Translations under genes and position numbers: made by a program | Source of the DNA: Fallopia convolvulus | Taxonomy: Eukaryota; Streptophyta; Magnoliopsida; Caryophyllales; Polygonaceae | NCBI GenBank assembly: GCA_964016875.1 | Contig: OZ024721.1 | Location: 37,614,823-37,678,822, forward strand | Length of the DNA: 64,000 nt | Direction: 5' to 3' | Part shown: piece after piece, positions 56,817-64,000 of the stretch | How the letters are laid out: each line of letters begins with the position of its first letter | Numbering within the stretch: the stretch's first letter is position 1 | Notes under the pieces: model-generated | The model's database searches: none | What the model saw: only the letters and a program-made list of their open reading frames with translations | Told to the model about the DNA's origin: nothing

Positions 56817-57844
56817 CAAATAGAAACAAGAAATTAGTAGAGCAATGAAAAATTAGTTGAAATCAATCCCCCAAATCGAATGTGATATATACTGTATTCA
56901 ATACAATAGATACAAATCAAACCCTAAATACAAATAAAAAACGATCGACAACAACCCTGTGTCAAGAAAGATGAAAAATTACCTACGAAGAGACTAATTT
57001 CTTCGATGGAGAGACCAAAAAATCAACTCACTTGGTTAGATCTCTGAAATCACTGAAGATGGTTTCTCGGAAAGAGAAAAGACAGAAAATCGGGAGTCAT
57101 TTTAGTTTAAAATAGATAAACACAAGATATGGTTTTTGGAAGGACATCTGTTTTGGAAGGCAAAAATTAAATTGTGAAAATCTTTTTGGAAAGAGATAAA
57201 ACTACCATTAAAAATCCCATTCAATCCGCTTAATTGATATTATCTACTGAGATGCACCTATCCTACAATTATGCACCTATTTTTAACAAATCTGGAGCGT
57301 TAAAAATTAATTATCCGATGGTTTAAAACCACACTCATTTTTTATCCTAAGAAGATTTTCTACCCTTTTCTAATACTATATATATTATCAATAATGAAGA
57401 GAAAAAATATAAAAAAATAATAATTAATTTTATAAATACGATTTAGTTTAATATAAAGAAGAATATAACTTGTTTATTAAAAATTTAACATATAATTAAT
57501 TTCTTAAAGTTTATTCATTAAGGTTATGTCACGTGGTAAAATTCTTCCCCCTTTTTTACACAACTAGTGTTGGAACCTGGAAGCACTAGGCTATTCAAAA
57601 CCTTACATTAATTAGGAGGGAGTGACATATCCCAAATCCTATACCCACCCATCCAAGGCCCACATCGAGCAAGCTCGTGTGCAACCATGTTAGTTTTCCT
57701 AGGAAAAAGTTCCAAGAAATATTTGAAAAAGACTCACATGATTAAGTACATATACAATTATCAACTCAAAGCTACCAGATCCAATTCTTTCACTAAAAAT
57801 GATTTCTAATTTATAATATATTAGGATGGATGTGCAAATAATGT
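56817..57844. other. Spacer, no gene supported
   Basis: AT-rich. I found no ORF, terminal repeat or RNA gene that I would defend. Confidence 0.45.
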
Positions 57845-57997
57845 AAAAGTAAAGGCTAAATGGTGGTAAATAATATAAACTTTCACTTTGTGGTGTTCAA
57901 TAGCACCAATTTTCAAAAAATAAATATAATCACCAACTTTAAAGATAGTGGTGTTTAGTGGCACCAATTTTGAAAAAATAAAAAATATTCACCAAAA

Positions 57998-58245
57998 AAT
58001 AGTTATGGGTCGGGTAATCAAAGGGTGATTGTTACGGGTCAGGTCGCGGGTCAAACAAGTTGTTAAAGGGTCAAACGGGTCGTTAAAGGGTCAAACGGGT
58101 GACCCATTTGACCCAGTCAAACGGGTCACACGAGTTGACCCGTGACTCGGCCCGTAACCCGCCATTTTACAGTTACGGGTTGGGTCATGGGTCAACATCA
58201 TTTTTTTAAAAGTCGTCGGGTTGACCAGTTGGACAACCCTAAAGG
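57998..58245. mobile_element. Decayed GGGTCAAACGGGTCG repeat block, probable hAT-like MITE relic
   Basis: Units such as AAAGGGTCAAACGGGTCG are repeated on +, followed by C-rich GACCCGTGACTCGGCCCG. The right end inverted reads TAGGGTTGTCCAAC, as in the other MITEs of this group, but the left tip and an 8-bp duplication are not recognisable. Confidence 0.45.
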
Positions 58246-58539
58246 TGGTGGTGTTTAGCGAGACTGCTGGGACAATCTCTATACGGTAACAAGAACGTGA
58301 TGAAAACATATTTGATCGAAGCGATAAAATATTTATAGAGAAAGACCGAGTTGGAACGAAAGCCAACAACTTTAGCCCAATCAAGGCGACTAAGTTCGAT
58401 ATTGAGATGAAACGCAAGGGCTAAGTAAAGTCGGCCAAGGGTGATTGACGTTGAAATGAGATCGGGACATGACCCGAGTCAAGTTTGAACCGAGTCTAAG
58501 AATATTTTATACTGCTAAACGCCATCATTTTTTAAAGAG

Positions 58540-60275
58540 AAAATTGGGTTTGTGTGCCTTTTCTATAGTAGATTTAACTAAATATCCCCTTCTATAATTT
58601 TTTTAAATAAGTGACCCCCTAGTATTTTGGTAGACAGATTTACCCTTTTGTAAACCCTATTATTCTTTATCTTGCTTAACCGCCTATCATCAGTATTCTA
58701 CGTTTCAGTTTTCTCAATTTCCTCTTTTTCTATTCTACGTAAATCCAAATTCTCTCAATTCTTGTAACCTTTTTTCCATTCTTTCTATCAAGAACACAAA
58801 CCGATTTCTAACAAAATTCGTCGCTATCATCAACTTCATGTAAGGATTGGTTGTTCTTCCATAACTCTAGTTATGGTTGTTTTGTGTGCTTGCAAGGATT
58901 GAAGGGCTCTTTTACATATGCGATATCAATAACCATCGAGGACCGCAAAATTCGGTATTTTTCGAAACTAAATATTAGTTTTTTGTACGTTTTTTCCATA
59001 TTGTTTTTCAAGACATATATTTCTTGTACGTTTCTTGTACATGATTTGTATTCTTGTATTTAGTTTTTTTTTGTTATTATACATATATTTGTAGATTTTT
59101 TCTAGTAATTACTCATGTCTTGTAGGTGTCTTGTAAGAGTCTTGTAGGTGTCTTGTAGGAGTCTTGTAGGTGTCGACTAAAAATTTCTATTTCATGTAAA
59201 TGGCAAAGAAAGATTTCTTGTAAGAGTACTACCAAAATAAATGTGTGTTGCCATTTATTACTCTTTTTTGCATGTAATACTTGTCAAGACAGATTTCTTA
59301 TAAGTGCACTTTCTATTTCATGTAAGTTAACGTCGTAGTTAATTACTCGTTTTTGATTTCTTGTAACATGGCATATAAAAATTTCTTGTAATATGGCAAA
59401 GAAAGATTTCAAGTGGGCAATAAGTTAAAAATAAAGGACTAAAAACGACTTTAATTAACATGTACATACAAGAGAAAGATTTCTTGTAAAATTAATTAGC
59501 ATTTCATGTACGTTAAACGACTTAAATTAACATGTACATACAAGAGAAATATTTCTTGTAACATTAATTAGCATTTCATGTACGTTCTATTCTAAATTAT
59601 TTACAGACTTAAATATGTACTTGCTTAAATAGATTCAATTCTCATGGAAGTAGATCCTTTTTTTTTTTAAAACAGCCTATTAAATGGATTCAAAAATTTA
59701 CCATATCACCAACATATTTTTATCAACAACGCAGTATTCTTTTGCTAATTAGCATTTCACCAATGAGAAGTGTTTATTCCATCACTTGCTGTCTACTAGT
59801 TTGGAAATTGAACAGTACAACATTAACACAAAACAGGAACGAGTTACAAACTTAATGTCGATACAAAATTAATTACCTTAGTAACCTATTCAGATCTAAT
59901 TTCTTTTAGCTACTAATGAAACCAACTAATTAAGAACTAGAAATATCAAAATTGACATTAAATAATAGTAGAATATATTTAACATCATGAGGAAAATTTA
60001 CCTAATTTCATGTATCGAGCAATTTGAATGTACTGATGAAGAAGAAGAAACAGTGAAAAAGAACCGGTGAAGAAGAATAGAAGAAACGGTGAAGAAGAAT
60101 AGCTTGCCATTTATTGACTGCTGCCCTAGGTAGTTATCAAAATAAAAAGATTTTTTTTTCATTAATTAAGGGTATTTTAGCCTTTTCAAAATAAAAGGGT
60201 ACACTTAATTAGAAAATTATTAAAGGGGTCTAGTTTCCTATTACAATATTGGAAGGGGTATATTTCCTCCAATTC
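58540..60275. mobile_element. Element nested in the MULE, MULE-like inverted ends
   Basis: The ends AATTGGGTTTGTGTGCC... and, inverted, AATTGGAGGAAATATACC... share an extended pattern (CCCCTT, ATAATTTT, AAGTG(A/T)(A/C)CCC) over about 110 bp. No target duplication could be fixed. The interior is non-coding and dense in TTCTTGTA and TTTCATGTA motifs. Confidence 0.5.
59113..59175. repeat. GTCTTGTAGGT minisatellite and nearby 71-bp duplication
   Basis: An 11-bp unit GTCTTGTAGGT/GTCTTGTAAGA is repeated about six times. At 59455-59590 a unit of about 70 bp (AACATGTACATACAAGAGAA ... GCATTTCATGTACGTT) is present twice. Confidence 0.85.
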
Positions 60276-60652
60276 TTTCTTTTTTAAAATTGGTGAGTAT
60301 TTTTTTTTTTTCAAATTTGGTGTCAATAAACACCATCACCCTTAAAGTTGGTGATTATATTTGATTTTTTTAAGTTGGTGTTATTAAACACTACATAGTG
60401 AAAGTTTGTGTTATTTACCACCATTTGGCCAAAAGTAAAAAAAAAAATTACCACTCTTTTTTAACTAATTTATATATCATTACAAGCCTGCCTTTTATTT
60501 CTAAATGGTTTCCTGATTAGGTTGAGTGTCCTTTAATTATCTTGGGGGTTAATAGATCCATGACATACGGTTGCTTCTCTTGTTGACGGATGAATAAGAG
60601 GTGGAACTTATGACTTATGAGCGGATGAACAATTGAACGAAAGCGAAATTTA

Positions 60653-61538
60653 GGGTCCGTTCGGCAACGATGTTTTTATATGAGTTGATGTTGATGTAGT
60701 TCATGCTAACGTAGTTGATGTTGAAATTATGTGCTGAAATTAGTAGTTGAAATGAGATGTTTATATTTTATATAAGCTAAATTGATCGAGACTGATTTTA
60801 TAAAAGATGGATGCAAAATTACCAAAAAGGATATATTTATAAATTTATAAAGAGAAGGTTAATTTTTAAATCTTCCAAAATTAAATTAGTGAAGTGTAAT
60901 CGAAGGAAATAAATTCCATAAGGCTGGATAAAGCTGGGAGGGGTAGATTAAATTTTGGGTGAAATATAAACTACCATCAACACCCATAAGCTACAATAAT
61001 CATCAACTCCCACTACTAAAGATGTCAAAAGCTGACCTAACCCGCTAACCCGACCGGAACCGCCCGATAATTTTAGGGTCAAGACCCGAAAATTTGAACC
61101 CGAAACCCGATATCAACCGAACCCGATAGACTCGAAACCCATTGGGTTGACCGATTTAGTATATTTATAGAATTTTTAAAATTTATTTTTAAAATTATAA
61201 TATATTTTATTATTAAAATAAATAAAAATAATATATTATAATTAAAATTATTATTTAATTAAAAAATGAATTTGATAATCATAAAAAAAAGATATTTTTG
61301 ACCCGCTGGTCAACCCGACCCGACCGAAAACCCGCTACAACCCGACCCGATTGACCCATGGCCTAGAACGAAACCGAACCCGATTTAACCCGAACCCGAA
61401 ATGGCCGAACGCGAACCCGCACAACCCGACCCGATTGACAGGTCTACCCACTACCAAACAGATAATAACGACTTTATTTTTTTACCATAAGCTTGAATAA
61501 AGTTGTATAATGTCAAAATAAGGCCCGTCGAACGGACC
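60653..61538. mobile_element. Harbinger-like MITE
   Basis: Ends GGGTCCGTTCGGCA and, inverted, GGTCCGTTCGACGGG, with TTA on both sides (60650-60652, 61539-61541). It holds the hAT-like MITE at 61017. It has no coding capacity. Confidence 0.75.
61017..61446. mobile_element. hAT-like MITE with GGGTCGG-type repeats (4)
   Basis: Ends TAAAGATGTCAAAA and, inverted, TAGACCTGTCAAT. The perfect 8-bp duplication CCCACTAC lies at 61009-61016 and 61447-61454. Both arms are C-rich on + (AACCCGACCCGA), so it lies in the opposite orientation to the copies at 44766 and 51894. Confidence 0.9.
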
Positions 61539-61612
61539 TTAGTCTGATTGATATTACTGATTAAATTAATGTGCAAAGACAGAAGAACTACGTGGAAATT
61601 ACCATTTAGTTA

Positions 61613-63005
61613 GAGTCCGGAACCTAAAACCACCCGTAAAATACCCCATATTCCACTAAACCACCCCGAATATGACTATTTATGTTTAACCACCCGTAAA
61701 ACACCCTCCGTTAGCCCAAAGCCACCTTCCGTCACTTGCCCCGTTAAAAAATTTAAAAAAACCCAAAATACCCTCGTCTTTTACCTCGTTCTTCCTCTCT
61801 TGTCAACCTAAACCAGAACTCCTCCTTTCGACGAACTCGAAATCTTCACAACCTCTCTGCCTCGTCGGTTTGCAAATTCATTTGCAAAATTGATTGTTTC
61901 GAACTCCTTGTTCTCGATCGAAACTCACCCGACGGCCTCACCAAAAATGACATCGTTGTCGCGTCGACTCCACTGCCGTTCCAATTTCTCCCCTTACATC
62001 GTCCGGAGAAATCGCCTTCGCTATCCCTCCCCAACACCCTACATCTCTCAAAGCACAACAACCTTGCGCTCTAATTCAACGGATCGGCCTTCAACTTCAA
62101 CTTCCGCTTCTTGTCTCTCTTCTTCCTCGTCTCCTGCCTTCTCAACGTCTGAATACATTCGTGAGAACATCCATTCCACCATAGCAATGACCATTCTGCA
62201 ATAGCGACTTCAAAGCAGCTTCCTCATCATATCCCAAAGCCACAAGCTTCACAATTGCCTCGTTATACTATTAAATCGAGATTCTTAAACTGAATCTCTT
62301 CCAGCTGCTCCTCAGTACAGTACCCCCAGCCACAGTTGTCGAAAAATTGGGGTTATGGGAGTCGGAATTAGGGTTAGGATTATAGCAATTACTAACATTG
62401 GGAAGAACATGCGAGCAACCGATTGGATAGCATAAAGGCCTAGGCCCGGATTCAAGCATGGATTTAGGGAGCGACGGTACCTTTTCTGCGGGATTGCCAT
62501 GATCGGAATCAAGCTTTACCGATCGGAGCCTCCGATTGGTCCGGTAGAAGAAACTCCATGGAAGAGGGGAAGAAGAGAGCAACGATGAGAGAGAAGGATG
62601 GGGGAGGGAAGAGAGAGGGTTACAGACGGAACGACGGAATCGAATTCTTCACCGACGGCATATCTACTCTGCCTCGTCAAAAGTCTACAAATTCACCTCC
62701 ACAATTGATCAGTTTGACCTCCTTCGACTGAATCGAAGTCTATAAATTCTCTGCCTGGTTCGATTTTATGTCGAAGGGGGTTGAGGATGGATGGAAGGAG
62801 TCAATTAGGGTTAGAGGGAGCCAATTGAGGCATATAAAGAAAAGGGTATTTAGGGGTTTTTTTAAATTTTTTAACAGGGCAAGTGACGGAAGGTGGCTTT
62901 GGGCTAACGAAGGGTGCTTTACGGGTGGTTAAAAATAAATAGTCATATTCAGGGTGGTTTAGTGGAATATGGGGTATTTTACAGGTGGTTTTAGGTTCCG
63001 GACTC
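61613..63005 (-). mobile_element. Pack-MULE 3 with captured E3 ligase fragment
   Basis: Terminal inverted repeats of about 180 bp (GAGTCCGGAACCTAAAACCA at both ends). The target duplication ATTTAGTTA (61604-61612, 63006-63014) is a perfect 9 bp. The interior carries a RING E3 ligase fragment on - (62140-62582) and further GC-rich sequence (61790-62140, 62590-62820) whose origin I could not identify. Confidence 0.93.
62140..62582 (-). pseudogene. Captured MIP1/RF298-type RING E3 ligase N-terminal fragment
   Basis: On - three frames in turn read RTNRRLRSVKLDSDHGNPAE, ESGPRPLCYPIGCSHVLPN, then DNCGWGYCTEEQLEEIQFKN, then YNEAIVKLVALGYDEEAALK and NGHCYGGMDVLTNVF. This is the conserved N-terminal half of plant MND1-interacting protein 1-like / RF4 / RF298 proteins. 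Frameshifts near 62342 and 62270 break it, and the RING domain is not included. Confidence 0.85.
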
Positions 63006-63014
63006 ATTTAGTTA

Positions 63015-64000
63015 CACGGATATCAGCTTTAAAGTGATACCCTACACGCCAGCGACTACATTAACAGAATGATCAAACATTCAAAATGTATTTCGCTAAT
63101 TCGAAGACCACACTAAAAGGAAGAGCCTTTGGACATTTAGTCAAACGGTTAACCCGGTCTCAAAAATTAAGGAGATAGGATTCTTGTTAACTGGATGCTA
63201 GAAGATTAACTGTTAGGATTCTTCCACTTAATTGTTTCTTCTCTCTAGAGAAGAACTAACTCTGATTATAATTGTCACTTACGACCTCAATAGCTGATTC
63301 CTTCAGAAATTATGGAGAATGGCTAGCTATTGACTGGCAATAAAATTTTTATTTTTTTTACAGAAAAAGTCCATCAAGCATGTGATTGTGAGTTGTGACA
63401 AAGCGAAAGGTCTTTAATGAGAAATTTTCACCAAACATAAACACATATACTTCAGACATACGCTTGCTTGTTTGGGGAAATTAGAAATTTTGGTAAGATA
63501 AAAACAAGCAATTAAAATCAGAATTCCTTTCTTAAATGTCTGCAGATTAAATCTTTCTTACTATTCATCACAGGAACTTGACGTTGACGGTCTTTAATAG
63601 TAAATACTCCAAACCGCAATTATAACAGCAGTACAATTACAAAACACATGGATTGAGGATAAGCAAAATCAATAAAATGTCATCTTTGCCTCACAAGATT
63701 CCTTCCAGCCTTTCAAAAGGTAAACTTGCAATTCAAGTTAAAGGAAATAGTGTAGTGTACATGATGATAGATACAGATGTTACAGCACGATGAGCAAAGT
63801 TGATGGTATAGGATAACTGGACCACATAGTAACAGACCTCCCTATAACACAATTGTAAGATTTAAAATAGAGGATGCAAAAGTTTCTGTTTGCTGGCAAG
63901 CTAAACCCTGAGCAGTGCAGAGGAATTTACATGATGATCTCCAAATAATTTCCACATCTATTTGAAAGAAACACCGGCAAAGCAATGGTATGTCTTTGAA
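63015..64000. other. Right-edge spacer, possibly the 3' end of a gene beyond the window
   Basis: There are no ORFs of note. The last 400 bp are less AT-rich and could be the 3' UTR of a - strand gene that continues outside, but nothing in the sequence proves it. Confidence 0.3.

Larger units (their letters stand above)
57854..60430. mobile_element. MULE with nested insertions
   Basis: Terminal inverted repeats of about 130 bp (GGCTAAATGGTGGTAAATAA left; GGCCAAATGGTGGTAAATAA inverted right). The target duplication AAAAGTAAA (57845-57853, 60431-60439) is a perfect 9 bp. There is no transposase. Inside are a G-rich hAT-like MITE relic, a second element with its own inverted ends and short tandem repeats. 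Confidence 0.88.

Overview
The window is nuclear DNA of a flowering plant, most likely a eudicot. The evidence is spliced genes with GT/AG introns, an MLO-type seven-membrane gene with a dicot-like sequence, an HSR203J-like carboxylesterase, Cassandra TRIM elements carrying 5S-rRNA-like LTRs, and a high density of nested Copia, Gypsy, Mutator (MULE), hAT, Harbinger, Stowaway, CACTA and LINE sequences in AT-rich DNA. I cannot name the species; the ULP1-type MULE protein fits what I know of asterids, but that is only a hint.

Only two host genes look intact: a 15-exon MLO gene (3094-6456, +, 488 aa) and an intronless carboxylesterase (47219-48226, +, 335 aa). A short 5S-derived RNA is encoded in the Cassandra LTRs. 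Almost everything else is transposable-element derived.

Layout: 1-1993 decayed Copia; 2287-2531 Tourist-like MITE; 3094-6456 MLO; 7334-10276 Copia with its middle deleted; 10306-37635 a proposed single large Mutator-like element that carried a ULP1-protease-like gene (+) and a FAR1/MURA-like transposase gene (-), now split by later insertions. Those insertions are a Gypsy solo LTR (14292-21318, itself holding a transposase-deleted relative of the host MULE, 17036-20514), a rearranged Cassandra-like piece (24108-24684), and an 8.2-kb LARD-like LTR element (26901-35147, holding a complete Cassandra at 27920-28426). 37698-40430 is another decayed member of the same MULE family.

40594-41930 is a Stowaway-like MITE with a Pack-MULE inside. 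43249-44597 and 54847-56800 are two poly(A) retroposons that share a 3' half but not a 5' half. 43207-45760 is a duplicated copy of the carboxylesterase promoter plus a fragment of its coding region. 48430-51400 holds Copia and CACTA fragments. 51876-54646 is a LINE with a hAT-like MITE at its tail junction and a second Pack-MULE inside that MITE. 57854-60430 is a MULE with nested insertions. 60653-61538 is a Harbinger-like MITE with a hAT-like MITE inside. 61613-63005 is a third Pack-MULE.

Three Pack-MULEs in 22 kb have captured fragments of a PPR gene (plus a second unidentified gene), a bHLH transcription factor gene and a MIP1/RF298-type RING E3 gene. Each has a perfect 9-bp target duplication. 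Many nesting events can be ordered in time from their target duplications.
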